64,000 bases of DNA, taken from Aestuariivivens sediminis (GTDB lineage Bacteria > Bacteroidota > Bacteroidia > Flavobacteriales > Flavobacteriaceae). A program made the translations under genes and the position numbers. A model generated the notes under the pieces. It saw nothing but the letters and a program-made list of their open reading frames with translations, was not told the origin of the DNA and did not search any database. The stretch is from positions 124,001 to 188,000 of the forward strand of contig NZ_JAKMCP010000004.1 of assembly GCF_022662105.1 (NCBI RefSeq). The letters are read 5' to 3'. Position 1 is the first letter of the stretch; each line of letters opens with the position of its first letter. Positions 26,305-35,613 of the stretch are shown here, in pieces.

Positions 26305-27698
26305 AAATCTCATCCATATGTTGTATCGGTGCCGGTTATGTAGGCGGGCCAACCATGGCGGTCATTGCCCAAAAATGCCCACAGATAAAGGTCACCGTGG
26401 TCGATGTGAATGCTTCGAGAATAGACGCCTGGAATGCGGCCGACTTGAGTAAGTTACCCGTTTTTGAACCCGGTTTGGACAAGGTTGTGGCTGAGGCCAG
26501 GGGTAGGAATCTTTTTTTCTCAACCGACATCGATGAAGCCATCCATGAGGCGGACATGATCTTTATTTCCGTCAATACGCCTACAAAAACGTATGGTAAG
26601 GGTAAAGGCATGGCAGCGGATCTAAAATACATTGAACGCTGTGCACGCCAAATTGCCAGGGTGGCTAAACAGGATAAAATTATTGTGGAGAAATCCACCT
26701 TACCGGTACGAACCGCAGAGGCCATAAAAAGTATTCTCGATAACACCGGCAATGGCCCTCAGTTTCAAATCCTATCCAATCCGGAGTTTTTGGCCGAGGG
26801 GACGGCAGTCCAGGACTTATTATTCCCGGATCGGGTACTCATTGGCGGGGAATCTTCCGAAGAAGGAAAGCAAGCCATTCAGGCCTTGGTCGCCATCTAT
26901 GCCCATTGGGTACCCCGGGAGCGCATATTAACCACGAACGTGTGGTCCTCGGAGCTATCAAAACTCACCGCTAATGCCTTTTTGGCACAACGCGTCTCCT
27001 CTATCAATGCCATGTCTGAAATTTGCGAAAAAACAGGCGCTGATATTGATGAGGTGGCACAAGCTATTGGGATGGATAGTCGTATTGGACCTAAATTCTT
27101 GAAAGCCTCAGTAGGATTTGGAGGCTCCTGTTTTCAAAAGGACATCTTAAACCTAGTGTATATTGCCAAAACCTATGGCCTCCATGAAGTGGCCCAATAT
27201 TGGGAACAGGTCATCAAAATAAACGATTATCAAAAAAATCGATTTTCGGAAAAGATCGTCAATACCTTATACAATACGGTTTCCGGAAAGAAAATCACCT
27301 TTTTAGGATGGGCCTTTAAAAGGGATACTAACGATACCCGGGAATCCCCAGCCATCCAGGTGGCTGATAACCTGATTAGTGAACAGGCCAAATTGGGGGT
27401 CTATGACCCTAAAGTTTCTCCAGAACGCATGTATACCGATTTGGATCATTTAAATACAAGAAGTGAACAGGAGAACAGAGCCGCCGTACAGGTATATACG
27501 TCCCCTTATGACGCCTGCCATGGGGCCCATGCCATAGCTGTATTAACCGAATGGGAAGAGTTTAAATCCTACGATTGGCAACGTATTTATGAGAGCATGC
27601 CAAAACCCGCTTTTGTGTTCGACGGTCGTGGCATACTGGATACAACGGCCTTAAGGGCAATTGGATTTGTCTGTTACACCATAGGTAAGGGATCCTAA
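26301..27698 (+). CDS. ugd: UDP-glucose 6-dehydrogenase (long, eukaryote-like form)
   Basis: The enzyme oxidises UDP-glucose to UDP-glucuronate with two [20 protein letters not shown] is the Rossmann loop, [13 protein letters not shown] and [13 protein letters not shown] are central blocks, and the catalytic Cys is C277 in [13 protein letters not shown]. The 465-residue length and the GGPT form resemble animal and plant UGDH rather than the shorter bacterial Ugd. I chose the ATG at 26301, which overlaps the previous stop as ATGA. The ATG at 26283 adds only six atypical residues. Base composition rises here compared with the genes before it. Confidence 0.94.
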   Translation: MKISSICCIGAGYVGGPTMAVIAQKCPQIKVTVVDVNASRIDAWNAADLSKLPVFEPGLDKVVAEARGRNLFFSTDIDEAIHEADMIFISVNTPTKTYGKGKGMAADLKYIERCARQIARVAKQDKIIVEKSTLPVRTAEAIKSILDNTGNGPQFQILSNPEFLAEGTAVQDLLFPDRVLIGGESSEEGKQAIQALVAIYAHWVPRERILTTNVWSSELSKLTANAFLAQRVSSINAMSEICEKTGADIDEVAQAIGMDSRIGPKFLKASVGFGGSCFQKDILNLVYIAKTYGLHEVAQYWEQVIKINDYQKNRFSEKIVNTLYNTVSGKKITFLGWAFKRDTNDTRESPAIQVADNLISEQAKLGVYDPKVSPERMYTDLDHLNTRSEQENRAAVQVYTSPYDACHGAHAIAVLTEWEEFKSYDWQRIYESMPKPAFVFDGRGILDTTALRAIGFVCYTIGKGS

Positions 27699-27948
27699 TT
27701 TTTGTTTTCGCAGTAAACGGGAAAGTTTATGACCAGTTTCAAGGGATTTACCCTGGGATTGGAAGCTTCCGTTAATCGTATGACCGTCATTTTACACGTC
27801 ATTAGACGTGCTGTAGTAAGGCCTTGTAGGCCATTTAAATGGACTTCGCCACCAAAGATGAACTTGGAAATTATACATTATTCGTATAATATTTTAAGTT
27901 AATCCTTTACATTTGTTTTTTAAAGAAATCCCAAAAGAACCAAGTATA

Positions 27949-28935
27949 TTGAAACGGATTCTTATAACAGGAGCGGCCGGATTCTTAGGATCCCACCTTT
28001 GCGATCGATTTGTACATGAGGGTTATGACGTCATTGGTATGGATAATTTCATTACGGGAGATCAAAAAAACCTGCAACATCTCGAAAATCATCCCCATTT
28101 TGAATGCATCCGGCATGATGTGACGGAGTTTGTGTCCGTTGAAGGGCCTCTGGATTATATTTTACATTTTGCCTCTCCGGCCAGTCCCATAGACTATTTA
28201 AAGATTCCCATTCAAACCTTAAAAGTAGGGTCCTTAGGGACCCATAATCTCCTGGGATTAGCCAAGGCCAAAAAGGCGCGGATACTCATCGCGTCCACTT
28301 CGGAGGTATACGGCGATCCATTGGTACATCCCCAAACGGAAGCCTATTACGGAAACGTGAATTGCATTGGCCCACGGGGTGTTTACGATGAGGCGAAACG
28401 TTTCCAGGAAGCGATTACGATGGCCTATCATCGCGTGCACGGACTGGAAACACGCATTGTCCGTATTTTTAACACCTATGGCCCCCGGATGCGCCTGAAT
28501 GACGGACGCGTCATCCCGGCGTTTATGGGACAAGCTTTGCGAGGCGAGGATTTAACCGTTTTTGGAGATGGGTCCCAAACCCGTTCGTTCTGCTATGTCG
28601 ATGACCAGGTTGAGGGCATTTATCGCCTCCTGTTTAGTAATTATTCTGAACCGGTGAATATAGGCAACCCCAATGAGATATCGATTCGGTCTTTTGCCGA
28701 CGAAATAATCAAATTAACGGGAACCAAACAAAAGGTGATCTATAAGGACTTACCGGTTAATGATCCGATGCAAAGACAACCGGATATTACTTTAGCCAAA
28801 CGCCTTTTAAACTGGGAACCGGTTACAGATAGAGCCAAAGGCTTGAAAATAACGTTTAATTATTTCAGAAATCTCCCCAAAGAAGAATTATACAAAACAG
28901 AGCACAAAGATTTTAAAAGGCATATAAAGCTGTAA
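27949..28935 (+). CDS. UDP-glucuronate decarboxylase (UDP-xylose synthase)
   Basis: This SDR enzyme converts UDP-glucuronate, made by the preceding ugd, to UDP-xylose. [18 protein letters not shown] is the NAD site, [10 protein letters not shown] and [15 protein letters not shown] carry Ser, Tyr and Lys, and [17 protein letters not shown] is characteristic of the UXS group. I propose the TTG at 27949 as start, because it places ILITG at the expected position; an open frame also extends to a TTG at 27913. The protein is about 328 residues long, normal for bacterial UXS. It ends 1 base before the WcaJ-like gene. Confidence 0.88.
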   Translation: MKRILITGAAGFLGSHLCDRFVHEGYDVIGMDNFITGDQKNLQHLENHPHFECIRHDVTEFVSVEGPLDYILHFASPASPIDYLKIPIQTLKVGSLGTHNLLGLAKAKKARILIASTSEVYGDPLVHPQTEAYYGNVNCIGPRGVYDEAKRFQEAITMAYHRVHGLETRIVRIFNTYGPRMRLNDGRVIPAFMGQALRGEDLTVFGDGSQTRSFCYVDDQVEGIYRLLFSNYSEPVNIGNPNEISIRSFADEIIKLTGTKQKVIYKDLPVNDPMQRQPDITLAKRLLNWEPVTDRAKGLKITFNYFRNLPKEELYKTEHKDFKRHIKL

Positions 28936-28936
28936 G

Positions 28937-30286
28937 GTGAGTTATAAAAAAAGCAGATATTCGAGTTTAATCAAACCCTTAACGGGATTGGTGGATTTTT
29001 GCATTCTCATTGCCAGTGTATTTCTTTTTGAAATCAATTTAACCTCCCCTTATGTATTCATTACTTATTTAGCCATTGGATGGTTCATAATTGCAATAAA
29101 AAACAATTTTTACGAAATTCAACGGCATACGCGAATCATCCAGGTCATTCCCTTATTATTTCGTCAGTTTTTGGTTTTTGGGATTATCCTGTATGCCTAT
29201 ATCGGGGTTTTTAGGCAGCCAAACATAAGTCGCTTGGCCTTGGCCAAATACCTCATACTGGTCTTTGTATTGATTTTTACCTTCAAAATGGTTGTGTTTT
29301 TATTAATGCGAAAATATAGAGCTGTACTGAAAGGAAATTCGAGAAACGTTATTGTAATAGGGAATAATGAAAAAACCCGGCAACTCATAAAGACCATTAG
29401 AACGCGATTGGATTATGGGTATAACTTCAAACACCAGTTTACTATTGAGGACAATACGTCTTTAAAGGAATGCTTTAATTATGTTATTGAAAATAATATA
29501 GATGAAATTTATTTTTCGGTGGCCGAATTGTCGAATAAGCAAATAAATAGCTTAGTAGATTTTGCCGATAATAACCTCAGGGAATTAAAGTTCATCCCCG
29601 ATAATAAGGACATATTTTCCAAGCGATTGAAATATGAATATTACGATTATATTCCGGTATTGTCCATTAGGGCCATTCCATTACAAGAGCCTATCAACAA
29701 GTTTTTAAAACGCCTGTTTGACATTGGGTTCTCCCTATTCATTATCCTTTTCATTTTATCCTGGTTAACTCCAATTTTAGCGATAATCATTAAATTGGAA
29801 TCTAAAGGCCCTGTATTCTTTAAACAATCCAGAAACGGATTTAATTATGAGGAATTTGATTGTTATAAGTTTAGATCCATGACGCCTAATGAAGACGCGC
29901 ATCTGTACCAGGCCACGCGAGGGGATCAACGCGTCACTAAAGTTGGCGGGTTTATCCGAAAAACGAGTATTGATGAATTGCCTCAGTTTTTTAATGTGTT
30001 GTTTGGGGAGATGTCTGTGGTGGGACCTCGGCCCCATATGGTGAGTCATACCGATATGTATGCCCAGCGCATTGACAAGTTTATGGTGAGACACTTTGTG
30101 AAACCGGGTATTACCGGGTTGGCCCAGGTGAGTGGCTTTCGGGGTGAGATTGAAAAGGAAAAAGACATCATCAATCGCGTGAAATACGATATCTTCTATA
30201 TCGAAAACTGGTCCTTGCTGTTAGATCTGAAAATTATTTTTCAAACTTTTACCAATGCCATTAAAGGCGAGGATAAGGCCTACTAA
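28937..30286 (+). CDS. WcaJ-type undecaprenyl-phosphate sugar-1-phosphate transferase
   Basis: This is the large form of the initiating phosphoglycosyl transferases. Four hydrophobic helices lie in residues 10-130, a CoA-binding-like Rossmann region (VIVIGNNEKTRQLIK) follows near residue 137, then a further helix and the catalytic domain with KQSRNGFNYEEFDCYKFRSM, TSIDELPQFFNVLFGEMSVV, GPRPHM and KPGITGLAQV. The usual substrate is UDP-glucose or UDP-galactose. Translation starts at a GTG one base after the UXS gene. Its 3' end overlaps by 4 bases the converging GT4 gene. Confidence 0.92.
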   Translation: MSYKKSRYSSLIKPLTGLVDFCILIASVFLFEINLTSPYVFITYLAIGWFIIAIKNNFYEIQRHTRIIQVIPLLFRQFLVFGIILYAYIGVFRQPNISRLALAKYLILVFVLIFTFKMVVFLLMRKYRAVLKGNSRNVIVIGNNEKTRQLIKTIRTRLDYGYNFKHQFTIEDNTSLKECFNYVIENNIDEIYFSVAELSNKQINSLVDFADNNLRELKFIPDNKDIFSKRLKYEYYDYIPVLSIRAIPLQEPINKFLKRLFDIGFSLFIILFILSWLTPILAIIIKLESKGPVFFKQSRNGFNYEEFDCYKFRSMTPNEDAHLYQATRGDQRVTKVGGFIRKTSIDELPQFFNVLFGEMSVVGPRPHMVSHTDMYAQRIDKFMVRHFVKPGITGLAQVSGFRGEIEKEKDIINRVKYDIFYIENWSLLLDLKIIFQTFTNAIKGEDKAY

Positions 30287-31446
30287 AGTGCTGTGAGCAG
30301 TCCTTGTAATTGTTGGGTAAAATCAAAATGGTCCAACGCCCGACCCTGCAGAGTCCTTTTATGGCGTATATCGAGTTCGGCAGGGTCTATATTGGCAATG
30401 ACCCGGTTCAAATGGGCATAGTCTCCTGCTTTGGCCACCCAACCCAATTTATGGCGATGCACCAGGGTCTCCCCTTCACCCCCGCCAAAATAGAGCACAG
30501 GTAACCCCAGACGCGCATATTCAAAGAGTTTGGAGGGTACCGAACCGTAAATCCTATGGCGTAATGGGATGATCCCCAAGTCATAGCTCCCGAGGACCTT
30601 ATGCAATTCAACGCGCGTAAGCTCACCGTGATAGACAAGATCCTTATCCGGGTGGTTTTCAATAAAGGATATTATCCTGGCCTGCTCACTGCCGGCCCCG
30701 TAAATGTGAAATTCAATTTTGGTATAATCCAATGCCTGGCACAGGGTATAAATCCCCTGGGCCACACCCAGAAGTCCGGCATAAACCAGTTTTATTTTGG
30801 CGTTGTCCATGGGGCGGACCACGGGCTTAGGGGGCTGGAAATCCGGAAAATTCCGATACAGGATCGTGGCCTTCTCCGGAAAAATGGAATGGATATGGCT
30901 CAGGATTTCCTGACTTTGCCCCAATATGAGATCCGCCTGCTTGTAGTTATAGCGTTCCAGAGTTTTTAAAAGGCGATACGATAGACCTTTTTTAAACGCG
31001 CCTAGTTCCAGGCCGGCCAGCGGCCACAGATCGCTTACATTCAGGATGAGCCTTCGCTTTTTTGACCTTAAAAACACTACCGAGGTAAAGGCCACCACTA
31101 AGGGGGGCGACTGGATAATAACGGTGTCGGGGAGGCGATGCCAAAGAACATACCAGATCAAACTGATACTGTAAGACAGCATGGACCCTAATCGCAATAG
31201 CGTGTTTTTGGAATTACTGGCATACAACCATAACCGATGGACCAGGAGACCCTCTTCCCAGGAGGTATTACGGTATCGGCCCTGATACGCCTTAAACACC
31301 TTTCCATTGGGGTAATTGGGTAAAGGGGTGAGGACCGAAACCTTAAACCCCCGGTTGTGCAAACCTCTGGCCAATTGGAAAATGCGGTTGGAAGCGGCGC
31401 CTATTTCCGGGGGGAAATAGTGGGTTATGATGAGGAGTTCTTTCAT
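30283..31446 (-). CDS. Glycosyltransferase family 4 (WcaI-like)
   Basis: This GT-B protein starts with LLIITHYFPPEIGAASNRIF and contains LTPLPNYPNGKVF, both typical of the WcaI-like group, and VSDLWPLAGLELGAF. The C-terminal donor site is GSVPSKLFEYARLGLPVLYF. The length (387) is normal. It is the last gene of a minus-strand operon. Its ATG overlaps the wecB stop by 4 bases. The sugar is unknown. Confidence 0.88.
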   Translation of the reverse strand: MKELLIITHYFPPEIGAASNRIFQLARGLHNRGFKVSVLTPLPNYPNGKVFKAYQGRYRNTSWEEGLLVHRLWLYASNSKNTLLRLGSMLSYSISLIWYVLWHRLPDTVIIQSPPLVVAFTSVVFLRSKKRRLILNVSDLWPLAGLELGAFKKGLSYRLLKTLERYNYKQADLILGQSQEILSHIHSIFPEKATILYRNFPDFQPPKPVVRPMDNAKIKLVYAGLLGVAQGIYTLCQALDYTKIEFHIYGAGSEQARIISFIENHPDKDLVYHGELTRVELHKVLGSYDLGIIPLRHRIYGSVPSKLFEYARLGLPVLYFGGGEGETLVHRHKLGWVAKAGDYAHLNRVIANIDPAELDIRHKRTLQGRALDHFDFTQQLQGLLTAL

Positions 31447-32540
31447 GATGACTTAAATAGGGCTATGAGATGATCAACGATTCTTGTTGCGGTTTGGCCA
31501 TCCCACAATTCAGGGATGACGCCTTCTTGCCATTGGCCCGAATATAACCGGTTGAAGGCGGTTTCCATGAGTTTTGGATCATTACCTACCAGGATATTGG
31601 TTCCCATGGCGCAGGTTTCCGGGCGTTCCGTAGTATCCCTTAAAGTTATGCAGGGCACATGCATCACCGTGGCTTCCTCGGTAATGCCTCCCGAATCGGT
31701 GATAACGGCCAAGGCATGTTTAACCAAATAGTTGAACTCCAAATACCCCAGGGGCGCTATGAGATGGAGGTTGTCATAAGACACCTGCAAACCCCCTAAA
31801 AGGGTTTGGGTTCTGGGGTGTACCGGGAAAATAAGGGGAAGGCCCTGACTGTGGGATACGATTCGAGCGATCAATTGGTCGAGCTCCTGCGGATGATCCA
31901 CATTATGCGGTCGGTGAAGGGTTAACACGAAATACTGTTTTGCCGATAGCCCCAAAGCTTCCCACAAGGGTGGCCTTTTAAACCGAGGGGCATGCTTCAT
32001 TAGGGTGTCAATCATAACATTGCCCACAAAAAAGATCTTGGATTCGGGGACACCCAGACGTTTTAAATGAGCATTGGCATAAGTGGACGTGGTAAAGAAA
32101 TAATCGGTGATGCTGTCGGTTACCATACGATTGATTTCTTCAGGCATGTTCAGGTCTCCGGAACGGATACCGGCTTCAACATGGGCCACCTGTATATGGG
32201 CTTTTTTGGCGACAATGGCACAGGCCATGGTAGAGGTCACATCGCCAACCACGATCACCAGATCACACGGGTTTTGGTGTAATTCTCTTTCAAAACCAAT
32301 CATTATGGCTGCGGTCTGTTCGGCCTGAGTACCACTGCCCACCTCCAAATTCAGATCCGGAGTGGGAATGTTCAGCTCTTCAAAAAATCGGGCACTCAAG
32401 TTCGTATCATAATGTTGTCCGGTATGTATCAACCTGTAATTTATGGCCATACCCCGGGCCTTTTGCCGTGTAATGGCCTCAATAATAGGGGCCACTTTTA
32501 TAAAATTCGGTCTGGCACCGGCAACAAGGGTGATGTTCAT
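31443..32540 (-). CDS. wecB: UDP-N-acetylglucosamine 2-epimerase (non-hydrolysing)
   Basis: The enzyme interconverts UDP-GlcNAc and UDP-ManNAc in the cytoplasm. VAGARPNFIKVAPIIEA, HTGQHYD, VVGDVTSTMACAIVA, HVEAGIRSGDLNMPEEINR and TDSGGITEEA are the family blocks, including the catalytic Asp, Glu and His residues. The length (365) is normal. No WecC-type dehydrogenase is adjacent, so the ManNAc may be used as such, or be the substrate of the dehydrogenase at 6314. It is coupled by 4-base overlaps to both neighbours. Confidence 0.95.
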   Translation of the reverse strand: MNITLVAGARPNFIKVAPIIEAITRQKARGMAINYRLIHTGQHYDTNLSARFFEELNIPTPDLNLEVGSGTQAEQTAAIMIGFERELHQNPCDLVIVVGDVTSTMACAIVAKKAHIQVAHVEAGIRSGDLNMPEEINRMVTDSITDYFFTTSTYANAHLKRLGVPESKIFFVGNVMIDTLMKHAPRFKRPPLWEALGLSAKQYFVLTLHRPHNVDHPQELDQLIARIVSHSQGLPLIFPVHPRTQTLLGGLQVSYDNLHLIAPLGYLEFNYLVKHALAVITDSGGITEEATVMHVPCITLRDTTERPETCAMGTNILVGNDPKLMETAFNRLYSGQWQEGVIPELWDGQTATRIVDHLIALFKSS

Positions 32541-33859
32541 GGGTTTGTATTTAAATAGGATCTAAACTGTTTTAATTTACCACTTTTTAATCGAACCAAT
32601 TGATCCTGTCGTTCAAAATTGATCCGGAGCCCTTTCTCAAGATAGGTTTCCATTTCGGCAGTTATCCTGGTTCTGTCGTTTTTGGAAAGTGCTTCCGAAC
32701 TCACATAAATGATCTTGAACGTATCCGGTGTCAGTTGTTCGACAACAAATTCTTTGACGGTACAGTCCTTGTCAATAATGCGTTTGGTGATGTAGTAAAA
32801 GGTTAAACCGGCCGCTTTTTTGCCACTGGGGAGCACGGCAATATCGTTAGTCCGTCCCGTCAGTTTTTCAAGGATAGGGATTTTGAGGGTACTTTGCCGG
32901 GAAAGGATGCCTTCATCGCCAATATCGTACCTGATGAAAGGCTGCGCCTTGTTATAGAGTGCGGTTATAACCAATCGGCCCGCTTCCCCGTAAGGGACCA
33001 TCTGGTCGTGTTCATCCAGAATTTCAACATATAGGGTCTCACTGGTTACCTGCCACTGGCCTTCAGGGTTTTCAAACGCAATCAAATCCAGTTCGGATGC
33101 CCCGTACTCATTAATCACCGGGACCCCAAACTGCTTTTCCATAAGGGTGCGGTCTTCTTTGAAGAGCATTTCGGAAGTTGGGATGCACACCTTTAAGGGG
33201 GGGCATTCCGTTTTAAGTACGATGTTCTTTTGCTGTAAATATTTTGCAAACAGGACCATGGGACTCGTATAACCATTGATGTAATCCGGTTGTTTGTTCC
33301 GGAAAACCCTTAACCAATCTTCAAAGGCCGCATCCCTTAAATCGAAAACATTAAACCGGGTTCTGTGGCTCATCATATCTTTGAATTTTTCTTTAAAATA
33401 CCCCTGGGCATCCAGGGGAATGCCATAGAGGCGGGCCTGTCTGGAGGCATTAAAATCAATATCATACCAACCAAACCGGTCCTGGATGACCGCCCAGGTC
33501 ATGGCATGACAAAATTTGTCTTTTGAAAAGGTAAAGGGATGTCCAGAAGCCCCTGAAGTTTTATCGATATAGACCTTGTGTTTCGAGAAACCATCAGACC
33601 AAAGGGTGTCCGGGGGGTGTTGTAAATCCGATTTGGTCATCACAGGAACCGTATCCCAAGCCAAGGGATTGGCATTTTTGGCAAAGGATTTATAAAAGGC
33701 ATTACGGGTTAAGTGAAAGGCTACAATATCCTGTTTTTTGGCTTCAACATAGGCCTTGAAATCGGATTCATTCTTATTTTGAATGTTTTTCAGCACCTGC
33801 CTTGCTTTTCCTATTGGATAGCCATTGAGTTTTAAAGCAAGGTTGAACAGGTTCAACAT
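32537..33859 (-). CDS. CapK/PaaK-like adenylate-forming enzyme
   Basis: The 440-residue protein resembles phenylacetate-CoA ligase. IDKTSGASGHPFTFSKD is the phosphate loop, NEYGASELDLIAFE and RYDIGDEG are the adenylate-binding motifs, and KLTGRTNDIA precedes the small C-terminal lid. The CapK subgroup occurs in polysaccharide loci of Bacteroidota and Gram-negative pathogens, where its job is not settled. Activation of an acyl or amino acid for attachment to a sugar is the usual guess. It is the first gene of the minus-strand operon with wecB and a GT4, overlapping wecB by 4 bases. Confidence 0.82.
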   Translation of the reverse strand: MLNLFNLALKLNGYPIGKARQVLKNIQNKNESDFKAYVEAKKQDIVAFHLTRNAFYKSFAKNANPLAWDTVPVMTKSDLQHPPDTLWSDGFSKHKVYIDKTSGASGHPFTFSKDKFCHAMTWAVIQDRFGWYDIDFNASRQARLYGIPLDAQGYFKEKFKDMMSHRTRFNVFDLRDAAFEDWLRVFRNKQPDYINGYTSPMVLFAKYLQQKNIVLKTECPPLKVCIPTSEMLFKEDRTLMEKQFGVPVINEYGASELDLIAFENPEGQWQVTSETLYVEILDEHDQMVPYGEAGRLVITALYNKAQPFIRYDIGDEGILSRQSTLKIPILEKLTGRTNDIAVLPSGKKAAGLTFYYITKRIIDKDCTVKEFVVEQLTPDTFKIIYVSSEALSKNDRTRITAEMETYLEKGLRINFERQDQLVRLKSGKLKQFRSYLNTNP

Positions 33860-33915
33860 GACAAAAATTTTTGTAAAGTAAACAAAAAATAGTCGTGAAA
33901 TGCTAGTATTAATTT

Positions 33916-34046
33916 TATTTTTGCACCCAAGGAAAACGTAAATAATACGATAAAAACAGCAATCTGTAATTCGTGTTGGTCATGGATCGTCCCGCTACAG
34001 GGCAGGGCATCAGTGCTTATGATCAACAGGAGGTTTAACACCTGTT
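33916..34046 (+). promoter_or_regulatory. Promoter -7 element and leader of purD
   Basis: TATTTTTG at 33916-33923 fits the TAnnTTTG element and would give a leader of about 120 bases, long for this phylum. Near its end AACAGG (34025-34030) and CCTGTT (34041-34046) can pair. The hairpin includes an AGGAGG (34028-34033) 16 bases before the ATG. I see no match to a known purine riboswitch. Confidence 0.35.
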
Positions 34047-34049
34047 ACT

Positions 34050-35321
34050 ATGAACATCTTAATTTTAGGATCCGGCGGAAGAGAACACACCTTTGCATGG
34101 AAAATAGCCCAAAGTCCAAAGTGCAAAAAGGTATTTGTTGCCCCCGGGAATTCGGGCACCGCACAAATAGCAACGAATGTCCCTATTGGGGTTAATGATT
34201 TTGAAGCCATTAAAACGCTGGTTTTGGATAAAGCCATTGATATGGTAGTAGTGGGACCGGAAGATCCCCTGGTGAATGGAATACACGATTATTTTTTAAA
34301 GGAGGAGGCCCTCAAGGACGTCAAGGTTATTGGGCCACGACAAGAAGCGGCCTTATTGGAAGGCAGCAAGGAATTCGCCAAGGAATTTTTATACAGGCAC
34401 CATATTCCAACGGCAGCTTATGAGAGCTTTACCAAAGATACCGTTGCACAAGGCTACGCTTTTTTAGAAACCTTAAATCCGCCTTACGTATTAAAAGCGG
34501 ACGGATTGGCTGCAGGCAAGGGCGTTGTTATTGTGAAAGATCTAAATCAGGCCAAAGCCGAATTAAAAACCATGCTCGTCGATGCCAAATTTGGAGAAGC
34601 CAGCACCAAAGTTGTCATTGAAGAATTTTTGGATGGTATCGAACTGAGCTGTTTCGTACTGACCGATGGGCAGAGCTATAAAATTTTACCTACGGCCAAG
34701 GACTACAAGCGCATTGGCGAGGGGGATACAGGCTTGAATACCGGTGGCATGGGAGCCATCTCTCCGGTCCCTTTTGCTACGGATTCCTTTTTGAACAAAA
34801 TTGAAGAACGCATCGTAAAACCTACTATTGAAGGCTTAAAAAAGGATAATTTACCCTATGTCGGGTTTGTTTTTATAGGACTCATCAAAGTAGGGGACGA
34901 CCCAAAGGTCATTGAGTACAATGTGCGTATGGGGGATCCTGAGACTGAAGTGGTGTTTCCGAGACTCAAGAACGATTTGGTCGATATTCTTTTGGCTATG
35001 GCCAACGGAACCCTGGATAAGATTCAACTGGAAATCGATGAACGAGCGGCAACCACCGTCATGGTGGTGTCCGGAGGCTATCCGGAAGCCTATGAAAAAG
35101 GCAAGGTGATAACCGGTGTGGAGACGATACAGGATTCTATTCCCTTTCATGCCGGGGCACAACTAAACCATGGAAAAATAGTAACCTCCGGAGGGCGGGT
35201 TATGGCCATTACCTCCTATGGGAACACCTACCGGGAGGCCATAAAAAAATCTTACCAAAGTATAGAGAAATTACATTTTGATAAGATGTACTATCGTAAG
35301 GATATTGGTTTCGATTTATAG
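34050..35321 (+). CDS. purD: Phosphoribosylamine-glycine ligase
   Basis: This ATP-grasp enzyme makes GAR, the second step of purine synthesis. ILGSGGREHTFAWKIAQSP is the N-terminal substrate site. LKADGLAAGKGVVIV and VVIEEFLDGIELSCFVLTDG belong to the ATP-grasp domain, and NTGGMGAISPVP, NVRMGDPETEVVFPRL and a C-terminal barrel follow. The length (423) is normal. The last bases overlap the converging small membrane protein gene by 6. Confidence 0.97.
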   Translation: MNILILGSGGREHTFAWKIAQSPKCKKVFVAPGNSGTAQIATNVPIGVNDFEAIKTLVLDKAIDMVVVGPEDPLVNGIHDYFLKEEALKDVKVIGPRQEAALLEGSKEFAKEFLYRHHIPTAAYESFTKDTVAQGYAFLETLNPPYVLKADGLAAGKGVVIVKDLNQAKAELKTMLVDAKFGEASTKVVIEEFLDGIELSCFVLTDGQSYKILPTAKDYKRIGEGDTGLNTGGMGAISPVPFATDSFLNKIEERIVKPTIEGLKKDNLPYVGFVFIGLIKVGDDPKVIEYNVRMGDPETEVVFPRLKNDLVDILLAMANGTLDKIQLEIDERAATTVMVVSGGYPEAYEKGKVITGVETIQDSIPFHAGAQLNHGKIVTSGGRVMAITSYGNTYREAIKKSYQSIEKLHFDKMYYRKDIGFDL

Positions 35322-35543
35322 GAATGAATGGGAAGACACACTTTTATCTTCCTCATTATTATCATTGAACATTTTAAGTTGATTTAACCAATACAGCATA
35401 GCCGCAAATCCAGTTATTAGAAACAGCCAGGATACCGTATTTGCCGCAAACCAATTTTCAAGTTCCAAAGCTCTCAAAGCATCATAGGGTGCAAAAAGGA
35501 CATTTACGAACAAATCTTCAATGGCGTAAAAGAAATCTTTCAT
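35316..35543 (-). CDS. Small flavobacterial membrane protein (DUF6341)
   Basis: The 75-residue protein has one or two hydrophobic stretches, the main one at residues 33-52 (NTVSWLFLITGFAAMLYWLN). A conserved start (MKDFFYAIEDLFVNVLFAPYDALRALELE, residues 1-29) and an acidic C-terminus ending SHSFL follow the family I know as DUF6341. The function is unknown. It lies between purD and the DUF6427 gene, an arrangement also remembered from other Flavobacteriaceae. It reads against both. Confidence 0.75.
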   Translation of the reverse strand: MKDFFYAIEDLFVNVLFAPYDALRALELENWFAANTVSWLFLITGFAAMLYWLNQLKMFNDNNEEDKSVSSHSFL

Positions 35544-35613
35544 CTTGAAATTTTATTATTTTCCAACCGGTTATAGTTAGTATATTTACAAGGCAAAAAT
35601 ACAAAAACCGTTA

